Below are positions 1 through 9,330 of a stretch of DNA of 64,000 nt, piece after piece. The position numbers and the translations under genes were made by a program. The DNA is from Candidatus Heimdallarchaeota archaeon LC_3. GTDB lineage: Archaea > Asgardarchaeota > Heimdallarchaeia > Hodarchaeales > LC-3. The stretch's first letter is position 1; each line of letters opens with the position of its first letter. Location: assembly GCA_001940645.1 (NCBI GenBank), contig MDVS01000016.1, forward strand, positions 47,814-111,813, read 5' to 3'. The notes beneath the pieces are model-generated. The model searched no databases and was not told where the DNA came from. It saw nothing but the letters and a program-made list of their open reading frames with translations.

Positions 1-129
1 AAACCACAGTAAGTATTGAAATATATGTTATAATTATGTCTATTATTATTTTAAGCTCTATTAAACGGAAATTAAGATTCAAGAATAAAAGAAGAAAAAA
101 TTATTAATAAAATTAATTTAAGATGAAAA

Positions 130-453
130 ATGATGAATATAGGCCCATTAGAAATAGCATTTGTTGTTGGACTAGTTATCCTATTATTTGGTCCAGATAA
201 ACTCCCACAACTCGCAAAATCTGTTGGAAAAGCCACACGAGAGTATAAAAATGTACTACAAGATGTATCAAATACCGGAACAAATTTTGTTTCAGAGACT
301 AAAGATGAAGAAAATTTGAAATCTAATTTATTATCAAATTCAAATGAGGAAGATCAATTATTCCAGAATGCTAAAAGTTTAGGGATTTCTACAAATGGTA
401 AGACAACTAATCAGCTAATTGAGGAAATACTAGAAAAAACATCTACAAATTAG
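130..453 (+). CDS. tatA: Sec-independent translocase subunit TatA
   Basis: TatA/Hcf106-type component of the twin-arginine translocase, which exports folded proteins across the cytoplasmic membrane. The 107-residue protein has the family layout. A short N-terminal membrane helix (about residues 6-21, IAFVVGLVILLFGPDKLP) runs into the FGPDKLP hinge. An amphipathic helix follows (LAKSVGKATREYK), then a polar tail. The last 30 residues (AKSLGISTNGKTTNQLIEE) resemble the SAP-like tail seen on some archaeal TatA proteins. Two ATG codons lie in tandem at 130 and 133 and either could be used. No tatC is in the window, so the rest of the translocase is encoded elsewhere. It reads away from the next gene. 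Confidence 0.93.
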   Translation: MMNIGPLEIAFVVGLVILLFGPDKLPQLAKSVGKATREYKNVLQDVSNTGTNFVSETKDEENLKSNLLSNSNEEDQLFQNAKSLGISTNGKTTNQLIEEILEKTSTN

Positions 454-568
454 AAAAAGATTTTCTTTGGATCTGTTTCTATTATTTCATTAGTGATTTC
501 ATCCAGATTAATTTAATTATCAAAGAAATTTTTATTGTTTTAAATACTAATAGAAAAAACGATTTAAT

Positions 569-1750
569 TTATTGAACTATAGGATTAATACCTTCTCTTT
601 TCTGATCACGGAGTTCAACTAGTTTTGATAATATCAACAAACCAAAAATACTTCCAATATATTGGTATTCTGGTGTGGGAAATATTAGAAGGCAAAAAGC
701 TGAAACAATTGTTATTCTTTTAAGTAAATGCATTTTTTTTGTAGCAATTATAATTAGAAATAAGAAAAAAATAACAAATAAAGGATAAAGTATTACCAGA
801 TCAAATATAAAGAAAAAACCAGATAAAAAATTAAAATAATATGTGGTCACTTCTCCGCGAACATCTAGATTCAAATTAAATAGAAAAGTGTGCTTTATTA
901 AACTAATCAAATTGAATGGAATAAAGACAATTACTACCAAAGTAGAAATGATTAATAAATCAATAATATATGAAATTTCACGCTTTTCAATTAATTTATC
1001 CCAAAAATAAAGTATTACAAAAGGTATCATGAAGAATTTTGCAGTTAGTCCAAGAAAAAAGATAACAATTAAAAAGAAACGGTTTTTATAAGTTAAAGGA
1101 TTTTCTGAATTTAATATTAAAAATCCTGCTAAAATAATCAATAAATATATAGTGCTCACACTAAACTCTAAATTTATTAATAAAAGAAGTGGAATTATTA
1201 ATAATTGGGTTTTTCGACCTAATTCTCGTGTTTTAATAAAAAAGATTATTATAACAATAAAATTTAAGAATAAATTAGCTAAAATTAATATTCCATAATT
1301 CCAGATATTGAAAATTAAATAAAAAGTAAAATATAAAGGAATTTCCCCTGGAGGATAATTGAAATATGAGAATATTTCACTTCCATCTACAAGTCGATGA
1401 AAAATCACCGGTTCGGTATATGGATTAATTCCATTTTCTAACGCATCAAACAGACTTTGGTAAACATGAACTAATTCAGCATCTAAATCAATCAAAAACA
1501 AAACTAAGAATGAAATGACAATAAATGGAACAACCCATAATTGAAAAATCCTGTTATAAAAAAAAGTATCGGGTCTTATCCATCTTGAAACCCATATTAT
1601 CAAAAGGACTTCGGAAAAAATTATTAAATTATTAAAGGAGTAAACAGCTTCCGGTACGGGTTCTAAAAATATAATAAAAAAGTCTAAAATAATCAAAATG
1701 ATTACCAACAGAAATTCATACCATTTCTGTTGGAATTTCTCCACTTTCAA
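569..1750 (-). CDS. GT-C-like polytopic glycosyltransferase (GT87/DUF2029-like)
   Basis: A 393-residue protein made almost entirely of hydrophobic segments, about 10 membrane helices. After the second or third helix an external loop carries acidic residues followed by an NPYTEP motif, then NYPPGEIPLY. This Asp...NPY...YPP pattern is typical of GT-C fold enzymes that transfer sugars from polyprenyl-phosphate donors. That family placement is by motif only and the substrate is unknown. The start is a TTG. The gene lies just upstream, on the same strand side, of a PAP2-family membrane enzyme. This neighbourhood would fit lipid or polyprenyl-linked glycan metabolism. It could also be an uncharacterised membrane protein. 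Confidence 0.6.
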   Translation of the reverse strand: MKVEKFQQKWYEFLLVIILIILDFFIIFLEPVPEAVYSFNNLIIFSEVLLIIWVSRWIRPDTFFYNRIFQLWVVPFIVISFLVLFLIDLDAELVHVYQSLFDALENGINPYTEPVIFHRLVDGSEIFSYFNYPPGEIPLYFTFYLIFNIWNYGILILANLFLNFIVIIIFFIKTRELGRKTQLLIIPLLLLINLEFSVSTIYLLIILAGFLILNSENPLTYKNRFFLIVIFFLGLTAKFFMIPFVILYFWDKLIEKREISYIIDLLIISTLVVIVFIPFNLISLIKHTFLFNLNLDVRGEVTTYYFNFLSGFFFIFDLVILYPLFVIFFLFLIIIATKKMHLLKRITIVSAFCLLIFPTPEYQYIGSIFGLLILSKLVELRDQKREGINPIVQ

Positions 1751-1872
1751 AATTCAAACTCCTAAAAGTATAAAAAATTCTTACTAAAATCTTTTCCGTT
1801 TATCGAAAACAGAAGGTTGAAAGCTTTTACAAATTGTTGAATCTAAAGTTATAAAAGTATTTTTGGTTAACC

Positions 1873-2931
1873 TCACTTTTTAGAATTCGAAATTTGAATT
1901 TTATTTCTAACTTTGATCAAGATATCTTTATAATCATCAATAGCTGATCGTTTTACTTGATTTTGAGAATTCAGTAATCCAGAAGTATTTGTTTTAATAA
2001 TTAATAAAGGCCAAATAAGCACTATTGCTAGAAGTTGAAAAATAAACAAAGGTTCAATTTTTGTAAGGGTGAAAACACCAACAAATAATAGACCCAGTAT
2101 TACAAGGAATAATCCAGCAAAACGCTTTTTAAGTTCATCTTTTGAGGCTAAATTATCTTTATTATTTTTATAATCAAAAATACTTGTTAATATGATATAA
2201 AAAATTACACATAAGGTGAATGAAGCTATTACATCTATAATATAATGATCTCCTGTTTGTAAAACTACCCAAGAGGTAATAATCAACCCTACTGCATACA
2301 ATTTCTCTAAAAATTTAAAATTTTCAGCTTTTGCAGCTAGATACGGAACAGCCAAGGCCCACCCATGACCTGAAGGGAAAGCATTATATTTTATTGCAAT
2401 TAAAGAATCTCCTGCTGGAAAAATAGATATCCTATAGTGTAAATCAGAAAAAATACGTACTGGTGGAGCTGTTGGGAAAAACCAGTATCCAGACATATCA
2501 ATAACAAACATAATTATTACTATTAGTATATAAATATAAGGTTCTCTTAATCTGTATTTTTTATCTCTAATTATGGCTGTTAATAACAATATATATGCAG
2601 TTGCTGTTATTCCTAAAAATCCAAATGTGTAAAAAATAGCTGAACTATATCCAATAAAAGTATCAACTGTTCCAAATGTTTTTTGTGCAAAAACTGTAAG
2701 ATATTCATCTAATACTATGTAATTCGTAGTTGTTCTTAGATATTCATCGTATTCAGTTACATTATAAAACACTGCAATTAATTCATATGCAAAGGGAATT
2801 ACAATAAAGAGTGCTAAGAAGAAATAGTTAATTTTATTATTTTTAATATGAGAATAAATATCTTTTGCTGAGGAGCTGACAAAAAATCTAAAATCGATTC
2901 CTACGTTGTCTGAAGGAGTGGTAGTATCCAA
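1873..2931 (-). CDS. PAP2-superfamily membrane phosphatase / inositolphosphotransferase-like
   Basis: A polytopic 352-residue protein with the PAP2 active-site pattern in the form used by Aur1/inositolphosphotransferase relatives: FFPTAPPVR near residue 151, FPSGHGWALA (PSGH at 186-189) and TGDHYIIDV (His229, Asp233). The two histidines and the aspartate are the expected catalytic set. Such enzymes hydrolyse or transfer phosphate groups on lipid or polyprenyl phosphates at the outer face of the membrane. Two more helices follow the catalytic core and the tail is basic. The start is TTG. It shares strand with the glycosyltransferase-like gene 120 bp downstream and may be co-transcribed with it. 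The substrate cannot be told from sequence. Confidence 0.82.
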   Translation of the reverse strand: MDTTTPSDNVGIDFRFFVSSSAKDIYSHIKNNKINYFFLALFIVIPFAYELIAVFYNVTEYDEYLRTTTNYIVLDEYLTVFAQKTFGTVDTFIGYSSAIFYTFGFLGITATAYILLLTAIIRDKKYRLREPYIYILIVIIMFVIDMSGYWFFPTAPPVRIFSDLHYRISIFPAGDSLIAIKYNAFPSGHGWALAVPYLAAKAENFKFLEKLYAVGLIITSWVVLQTGDHYIIDVIASFTLCVIFYIILTSIFDYKNNKDNLASKDELKKRFAGLFLVILGLLFVGVFTLTKIEPLFIFQLLAIVLIWPLLIIKTNTSGLLNSQNQVKRSAIDDYKDILIKVRNKIQISNSKK

Positions 2932-3172
2932 AATTTATAGCCTCGATGTCTGAATTTTAAATTACGGCGAGAATTTCGTTGGAGAATTAGTGAAATGTTT
3001 AAATTAATCAGTACGCTAATATTTCAAAGAAATTTAGCTTTTAATCTCAAATTCGATATGAATTTATAAAATTTTTCCCAGTTATTATTTTTTAATAATT
3101 AAAGAAAGAAAATTTCAAAGCATAACTAAAAAAGATTTATAAAAAAATTATTGAAATTGTCTTATATTTAAA

Positions 3173-6100
3173 TTAAATCTTATCTATCTTTCGCGCACGT
3201 GATAGGAAATCACTTAGTATGACTTTTCCGATAAATTCAATATAACTTAGATTTTGAGACACCATACCTGCAAATTCAGCCTTATTTTCTAAATCATGGG
3301 CTCCAAAGAATATTTCTTCGCCATCACGATCTGCTGCAATGTACTGAGGATAACCAACGCCTCCTACACCTCCAGTACCCCGATACTGACTTTTATCGAG
3401 ATTTCGGACAATTACATTCTCTTGTTCAACTAATTTTTTTATGATCTCTTTTTCTGTAGGATCATCCATATCAAACATGGAAGCAACGGTTATTCTTTTA
3501 GATAGCTTCGTTAACTGAAATATCTTGTCGACTGGGATATCTTTTGGATCAGGAGTTAAAAGTGTTACATGTGCTTTGAAATCACTTAAATAATGATTTA
3601 ATGTTTCCAATGCGGCTCCACGTCCGACAACTGGGAGAGAAGTAATCTTGGGATAATTGAAATTATTAACAATTTTTTCAAAATCTTCCATTATAGTTAT
3701 TTTTGGGTTTAAAATTTCCAGTCCACCGGTAATCGTAGTCTGCTGCTCGGATGAAAATCCTTCGTTGCCTTTGATTAGTGAGTTGTAGTGATCATTAACA
3801 GACCCTATTAGTCCATCACGAAGTTGTTCGCTTGTTGATACTGCATCAGTAACACTTGCAGCAAAATGGTTATGAACAGTGATTAAATAATTAGTTTTTT
3901 CATTTAATAACGCAACATTAGACTTCATTCGATTAACAGAATCATTTCTTACCTCTTGTAAAAATGATATTGCATTGTTTTCTATTTCTGATAGGAAACT
4001 TTCTGAAATTGATTTTAATTCAGTATGATGTTCTTTATAATCGCTTTCATGCTGTTCTATACTCTGTTGAACTTCAGATTTATATTTTTCCTTAAAATTA
4101 CTGGTTTCTTCAATGATCTTGTTTGTGGTTTCGGAATGAAGACTGGTTAGTTCTCCTTCTCTGTCGTTAACTCGATTCTGTGAAGTCTCGCGGAAAGAAC
4201 CAACAAATTTGTCTAATTTCGTTGATATTTGTGAAAAATGGTCCTTAATTTGTTGTTCTTGAGTGGTTAAACTTTCACCCTTTTGAGTTTCAAGATTTTT
4301 GAGCATTTCTAGTTGTTCTTGAACGATTTGTGTGAGAGAATCTCGAATAATAGATAATGATCCTTTTAATAATTCCTGATAATTATCATGAACAGTTTGA
4401 GTATGTGCACTTGCTTTTTGGTGAATTTGACTGTTAAACATATAAGATGAGTCAGTAATTTTATCTAAAACAGAAATAGCTTCACTTTCAAGATTTTTAA
4501 TTTCAATATCATGCTGATTATTGTTAGTTTGATTAATTTCTTGTAATTTAGTTACCATTGTCGATAATGATGCTATCCATGAGTTTTGGAAATCGTTTAG
4601 GGATCTTTTAGAGTTTTGTGAATTTTGAACTAACTCCTCACTTGTACGTGAAATATTTTTCATTAGTTCATCTGGTATTCCAGTGATAATGATTGAATCT
4701 AAACTATTAAATAATTCTAATGATTCAATTGAAAATTTTTTAACTGATTGTTCTAATCTTTTCAATTCGGGAGAGAAAATATTATTCAATTCTTTAATAT
4801 GTCCGATACTTTCTTTTTTATATTCCTTAAAGTTCTTTTTCTCCTCTTTTAAATGAATTTCAGTTTCTTTGAATTGATCTTTCACAAAATTCTTGTAATC
4901 TCCTTTCAATTTTGTAAAAGAACTCTCAACGGATTTTTCTATCTGTTTAGTAAAATTATCTAATTTTGTTCCTATTTCGGTTTCCATCTCTTCTATATTA
5001 GTATTTATGTTTGAATAAAATTGATTTGAAGATTCATTAAGAAAAGAAATGAGATTTTCCTTTCTATCAATTAAATCTGAAAGATGCTTCTTAAATGGTT
5101 CAGAAACTTTTGAATCTAACTCACTAACTGAGGATTGCAAGGCTTTTTTTGCTTGCTCCTGGCGTTTATTTATTAAATCATGTATTTTACTTATTAGGTC
5201 AACTTTTGTTACTTTTTCATCTTCATCACTGGTATTATCAACAATTTTGTTTAAGTCTGCTGAAAGATCAGTAATAAGCGACTTTTGGATTGCTTCTAAA
5301 GAATTTTTTGTATTATTATATTGATTATCTACAACCTGATCAAGGAATTCTAATTCAGAGCTAATTTTTGAACTAATATCAGTTATTTGCTTTTCAGTAC
5401 TTTTTTGTAAATTAGGAACGGGTTTTTTTATAGCATTCAGATGATTGTTGAATACTTTCTGCTCATCCTTAATAAATGAAACAAAACCTTTATTTGCTTT
5501 TATATAAGCATCTTCTGATTTCTTCTGTATTTTTTCAGTAAATTCTTCATATTTTGTCTTTAATGATTCACTAATATCTTTCATTTTAATTTCTAGATTT
5601 TTATAATGAATATCAGTAGATTTCGTTATATCAGAAAAGAATTTTTTCTTATTACCTTTCATATCAGATAACTGTGTATTGAAAGGCTCTAATATCCCTG
5701 ATTCTAAAGAAATTAGAGAAGATTTTTGAGCATTCATAGCTTGTTGTTGTTGAGTTTTCATATCTTCTCCAATTTTAGTCAAAGTTTCTTTTCTTGCTTG
5801 TTCTAAATTCTCAAAATTTTTATTTAATTCTTCTGTGAAGCCTGAAATGTCATTCTTATTTACATCAGTTGTACTTTCGATTTGTTCCTTCGTATTAGAA
5901 GTATTAGCACTCAATTGATTCAAATATTTGTCTTTAATATTAACGATGTTAACTGTAGTCTCATTTTTATAATTTTCTACATCGGTCCCTGCTTGATTTT
6001 TATCTGCATTATAATTTTCTAATGATTCACCTAAACCCTGAGCTAAATTATCTTTAGATTTTACAAAAGAATTAAATAATGAATTAATATAAGTTGGTAA

Positions 6101-7024
6101 AGCTTCTGAATCCTCTGTTGAAAATTCCTTACTATCAAACTCTAAAACAAGATTTTTAAAGGCTATATTTTGCTCATTCAAGCTATTTGTGATACTTTGA
6201 AATATTTCATGGAGAGCATAACTAAATTTACTGAATGAATCCATTTGTGATTCCAATGATGAAGAGGTCCATTCTTTTCCACCATCTTTAAAATCAGTTT
6301 CAAATTTTGTTAAATCTTCTCTCAAGGAATTTAACATATTTTCAAGACGATTTTTTATTTCATCAAGGTATCCAGTTGAAAAATCGCTAATCTTTGAAGT
6401 GAACTGATCACTCAAGGAATTCAATTGTGATTTATGATTAACCACGGTTTCAAAAATTCGATTTTGATTTGAATTGATTTTTTTATCATAAACAATTTTT
6501 TTTTCAGTAACTTTGTTTTTTTCGGTCTCAATAACACTTTCTGTTTTCGTTTTCAACTTATTAATATAAGTTTCTTCAATAGTTTTGAGTTCTGTATCAA
6601 ATTCCTGTATTGTAGTATCAATTTTTTGCTTCAAATCTTCACTGTGTTTATTAAATTCATCAATCCTTTGTTGAACGGTAGATGTGATCTCGTTATTTTT
6701 TGTTGTCTGAAATTCATTCATGATTTTTTTTCTTTCATCAAAAAACTTTTTACTTTGATAATCTATTTGATGAATTTTGTCTGAAAGTTCTTGAAAATGT
6801 TGATGAGTTGCGAGAAAAGGAAATTTTGGGATAACACGATTTCCAATACTAGAAACATGAGCTGATAGACCTTTTTCTTCAAGAGATTTCATGAGTATAT
6901 TAACTTGTTCGAAATCAAAAGTTCCATATTGAGATAATTCGCCAATAGACAATTGACCAAATGCGAGCAACATTTCATAAGCTTTTTTTTCGTCATCTGT
7001 TAAATTTAGAGGAAAATTTTCCAT
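3173..7024 (-). CDS. Giant TrmB-type regulator with ~1000-residue coiled coil
   Basis: A 1283-residue protein in three parts. Residues about 1-70 form a TrmB-like winged helix (LTDDEKKAYEMLLAFGQLSI, then GELSQYGTFDFEQVNILMK). Residues about 70-1120 are nearly uninterrupted heptad-rich, Gln/Lys/Glu/Ser-rich coiled coil without a membrane segment or Walker motifs. Residues about 1125-1283 form a compact alpha-beta domain (LPVVGRGAALETLNHYLSDF, AHVTLLTPDP, GGVGYPQYIAADRDGEEIFF). This resembles the PLD-like effector domain at the C-terminus of TrmB regulators. Ordinary TrmB proteins are 250-350 residues, so the coiled coil is a very long insertion. The gene stands alone. It may be a DNA-bound structural or sensory protein rather than a simple repressor; function unknown. 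Confidence 0.8.
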   Translation of the reverse strand: MENFPLNLTDDEKKAYEMLLAFGQLSIGELSQYGTFDFEQVNILMKSLEEKGLSAHVSSIGNRVIPKFPFLATHQHFQELSDKIHQIDYQSKKFFDERKKIMNEFQTTKNNEITSTVQQRIDEFNKHSEDLKQKIDTTIQEFDTELKTIEETYINKLKTKTESVIETEKNKVTEKKIVYDKKINSNQNRIFETVVNHKSQLNSLSDQFTSKISDFSTGYLDEIKNRLENMLNSLREDLTKFETDFKDGGKEWTSSSLESQMDSFSKFSYALHEIFQSITNSLNEQNIAFKNLVLEFDSKEFSTEDSEALPTYINSLFNSFVKSKDNLAQGLGESLENYNADKNQAGTDVENYKNETTVNIVNIKDKYLNQLSANTSNTKEQIESTTDVNKNDISGFTEELNKNFENLEQARKETLTKIGEDMKTQQQQAMNAQKSSLISLESGILEPFNTQLSDMKGNKKKFFSDITKSTDIHYKNLEIKMKDISESLKTKYEEFTEKIQKKSEDAYIKANKGFVSFIKDEQKVFNNHLNAIKKPVPNLQKSTEKQITDISSKISSELEFLDQVVDNQYNNTKNSLEAIQKSLITDLSADLNKIVDNTSDEDEKVTKVDLISKIHDLINKRQEQAKKALQSSVSELDSKVSEPFKKHLSDLIDRKENLISFLNESSNQFYSNINTNIEEMETEIGTKLDNFTKQIEKSVESSFTKLKGDYKNFVKDQFKETEIHLKEEKKNFKEYKKESIGHIKELNNIFSPELKRLEQSVKKFSIESLELFNSLDSIIITGIPDELMKNISRTSEELVQNSQNSKRSLNDFQNSWIASLSTMVTKLQEINQTNNNQHDIEIKNLESEAISVLDKITDSSYMFNSQIHQKASAHTQTVHDNYQELLKGSLSIIRDSLTQIVQEQLEMLKNLETQKGESLTTQEQQIKDHFSQISTKLDKFVGSFRETSQNRVNDREGELTSLHSETTNKIIEETSNFKEKYKSEVQQSIEQHESDYKEHHTELKSISESFLSEIENNAISFLQEVRNDSVNRMKSNVALLNEKTNYLITVHNHFAASVTDAVSTSEQLRDGLIGSVNDHYNSLIKGNEGFSSEQQTTITGGLEILNPKITIMEDFEKIVNNFNYPKITSLPVVGRGAALETLNHYLSDFKAHVTLLTPDPKDIPVDKIFQLTKLSKRITVASMFDMDDPTEKEIIKKLVEQENVIVRNLDKSQYRGTGGVGGVGYPQYIAADRDGEEIFFGAHDLENKAEFAGMVSQNLSYIEFIGKVILSDFLSRARKIDKI

Positions 7025-7384
7025 ATAATCACCAATAACATTGAATAAAAGAATGTAACACTAATAGAGGTAAAGTACTTTATGATTAAAAAATGATTAC
7101 GATTTTCTAGAACAATGTACAGGGTAATTTTATTGAAATTAATTTTAAAATTTAAGAAACTCAATTGAAACTGTTTTTTTAGTATTTTAATGGTGAATTA
7201 GCTAAAGAATATGAAAAAACCATTAAAAGAATTCATACAATAAACTAAATAACTTTATGTCAAAATCTGTCAATAATTAAGCTATTTTCTTTTATATAGC
7301 ATCATTTTTACTTGCACAAGTACCTAAGTCCAGAAATATTTAAAGAATAATTTATGAGAAAAAAAAAGTTCTGGTGAGTTTAAA
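7025..7384. other. Intergenic region, 360 bp
   Basis: AT-rich spacer between the divergent giant TrmB gene and the zinc-ribbon membrane protein. I see no open frame of note on either strand. TATA-like runs lie about 45 bp (atatttaaag) and about 95 bp (ttttatatagc) upstream of the plus-strand gene and could be its promoter. Confidence 0.5.
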
Positions 7385-7999
7385 ATGTCTTTAAATTATG
7401 TAGAGCGAGACGAGTTTAGTATATTAAATTTTTTATTCTTTTTTTCATTTCTTGAATATCATCACCCAAAAAATAAAAAAATTCATTTTTACAGTCTCTT
7501 TTTATTAATATTGCCAATAATAAGCTTTGTTAATCTTCATTCTTCAGATAATCGTCGTCATATCGGATTTGTGTTTCTATTTATTATTCCAATCCCCATT
7601 TTTACTGGATTTTATATCCCTAATAGCGAAAAAAATATTAATTTTGGTATTGCATTCCTATTTTTCCTTCCAATATTACCTATAATAAGAATAATGGGAA
7701 GAGAGGACGATATAAAAGCTATCAGTCTATTCTTAATATTCATTCCGATAATAACGATGTTATTTAGAAATAACAAGGAGAAAAATAGAACAGAATTAGT
7801 GGTATTTCTATTAATTCTCCCGGTTCTTATTTCCCGATCCCACAGTCTTTTTGGAATAACAAAAATTCTAAAATCTGATACACTTGAAGAAAAATCTACT
7901 CCAGAAAAGAATAGACCAAGTAACTGTCCAAATTGTGGTGTTTTCTTAGAAAAAGAAGAAATTTTTTGTCCCGCTTGTGGAAATAAGATTCCCCATTAA
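7385..7999 (+). CDS. Membrane protein with internal repeats and C-terminal zinc ribbon
   Basis: A 204-residue protein with about five or six short hydrophobic segments spaced every 25-30 residues. Several share the pattern of a hydrophobic run ending in IPI or LPI (IGFVFLFIIPIPI, IAFLFFLPILPI, ISLFLIFIPIIT, LVVFLLILPVLI), which suggests a membrane domain built by duplication. The C-terminus carries a double-CxxC zinc ribbon, CPNCGVFLEKEEIFCPACG, followed by NKIPH. Zinc ribbons of this type are usually cytoplasmic. No close family is recognised and no operon partner is evident; the next gene starts 86 bp downstream. Function unknown. Confidence 0.75.
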   Translation: MSLNYVERDEFSILNFLFFFSFLEYHHPKNKKIHFYSLFLLILPIISFVNLHSSDNRRHIGFVFLFIIPIPIFTGFYIPNSEKNINFGIAFLFFLPILPIIRIMGREDDIKAISLFLIFIPIITMLFRNNKEKNRTELVVFLLILPVLISRSHSLFGITKILKSDTLEEKSTPEKNRPSNCPNCGVFLEKEEIFCPACGNKIPH

Positions 8000-8085
8000 A
8001 GTATTTTGGTTTTAATTTCTTTTTTCTATACTTCAAAATTTTCTTTAAAATTATATGTTTTAAATTCAAACTAGTTTATCAAAAT

Positions 8086-9192
8086 ATGTTTAATTTGTCT
8101 AAAATTAGCTTTACAAAATTCGATCCGACATCTCTTAGTCAAGATAGTCTTAATTCATTAGTAAAACTTTATTCTGAATATATTGATTTTCGAGACACCC
8201 CTCTACCTAAATTTTCAAAAAAATACTATGAAAAATGGATAATAAACCCAAAGTATGGAGATATCGAGCACATATATTATATTGCAGAAAATATAAATAC
8301 TCAAACTGTTGTAGGAATGTCAGTTCTCAGATTGAATATTGGAAAAGACAATCTCAATCTTGCATTCACATATTTTTTTGTAAAAAAACAATATAGAAGG
8401 AAAGGAATAGCAAAAAATCTTTTGAAAATTGTATACAAAGATATTCCTGAAATAGTGAACAAAATAATAATTTATTACAGACCAGAAATTCTTGATGAAA
8501 ATAGAAAAATGATTGAAAATAATCGAAAATTGTTAATATTCTTGAAGAAAAATCATGGAATAAAGGTTTTTACTGAAAGAAGAAGCATAAGTGACATTAA
8601 ATCATTTGATATTAAAGAAACAATTAAAAAAGCACATGATTTAAAAGAAAAAGCTTATAACTTGGGATATGATCTCTTTTTTATTCAAGGGGGGGTTAGA
8701 AACCATCCTAAAATAAACTTTAGTGCATATGTTTCAATGATCGAAAAAATTACTAATGATATGCCAAAAGAAGATGGTTCATGGTCTGATGTTAATTTTT
8801 CTCCAGAATTCTACGAAAATTTCCAAAAACATTTTATTTCGTTAGGTCATTATTTTTGGACCTTCGTTTTAGTTCATCGTAAAAGTTCCCTTCCTATAGG
8901 AATGACTGAAACGTGGTTTCATTCTGATAATCCTACTCTTGCACAACAAGCTGATACGGGAATATTACATGATCATCGTGGAAAAGGATTCGGTCTAACT
9001 TTAAAATATCAAATGCTAGCAAAAATATTAACTGATAAATCTACCCAAGAAATCAAACATTGGCAGACTTCAAATGCAAATTCTAATACTCACATGATTA
9101 AGATTAATAATGAACTCAGACATAAAGAAAAAGTATTATTTAATGAATTTGAATTTAAAAAAGAAGATGTAAAGAATTATTTATGGAAGTAG
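8086..9192 (+). CDS. Tandem-GNAT N-acetyltransferase
   Basis: A 368-residue protein with two GNAT folds in tandem. The first has an acetyl-CoA motif VKKQYRRKGIAKNLL (about residues 103-117). The second has DTGILHDHRGKGFGLTLKYQ (about 290-310), followed by the conserved NANSNTHMIKINNELRHK, typical of double-GNAT proteins. A protein of the same layout is encoded on the other strand at 28580-29650, so this genome has at least two paralogues. GNATs transfer acyl groups from acyl-CoA to amines; the acceptor here is unknown. The ATG start follows an AT-rich spacer. Confidence 0.85.
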   Translation: MFNLSKISFTKFDPTSLSQDSLNSLVKLYSEYIDFRDTPLPKFSKKYYEKWIINPKYGDIEHIYYIAENINTQTVVGMSVLRLNIGKDNLNLAFTYFFVKKQYRRKGIAKNLLKIVYKDIPEIVNKIIIYYRPEILDENRKMIENNRKLLIFLKKNHGIKVFTERRSISDIKSFDIKETIKKAHDLKEKAYNLGYDLFFIQGGVRNHPKINFSAYVSMIEKITNDMPKEDGSWSDVNFSPEFYENFQKHFISLGHYFWTFVLVHRKSSLPIGMTETWFHSDNPTLAQQADTGILHDHRGKGFGLTLKYQMLAKILTDKSTQEIKHWQTSNANSNTHMIKINNELRHKEKVLFNEFEFKKEDVKNYLWK

Positions 9193-9330
9193 ATTTTAAG
9201 GGTTAATTTATGCCCGTAATTCCTACCACTATTAGTATTATCATGATCTTAAGTTTTCTGATTCATAAACTCGAATAATTACAGAGATTTTTTATTAGGA
9301 AATTTTTGTTTTTCATTTGGGTTCTTTCTT

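Noticed and set aside
5049..5324. Plus-strand open frame within the giant TrmB/coiled-coil gene
   Set aside because: It lies opposite a strongly coding coiled-coil frame and has the Ser/Phe-rich composition of a reverse-strand shadow.
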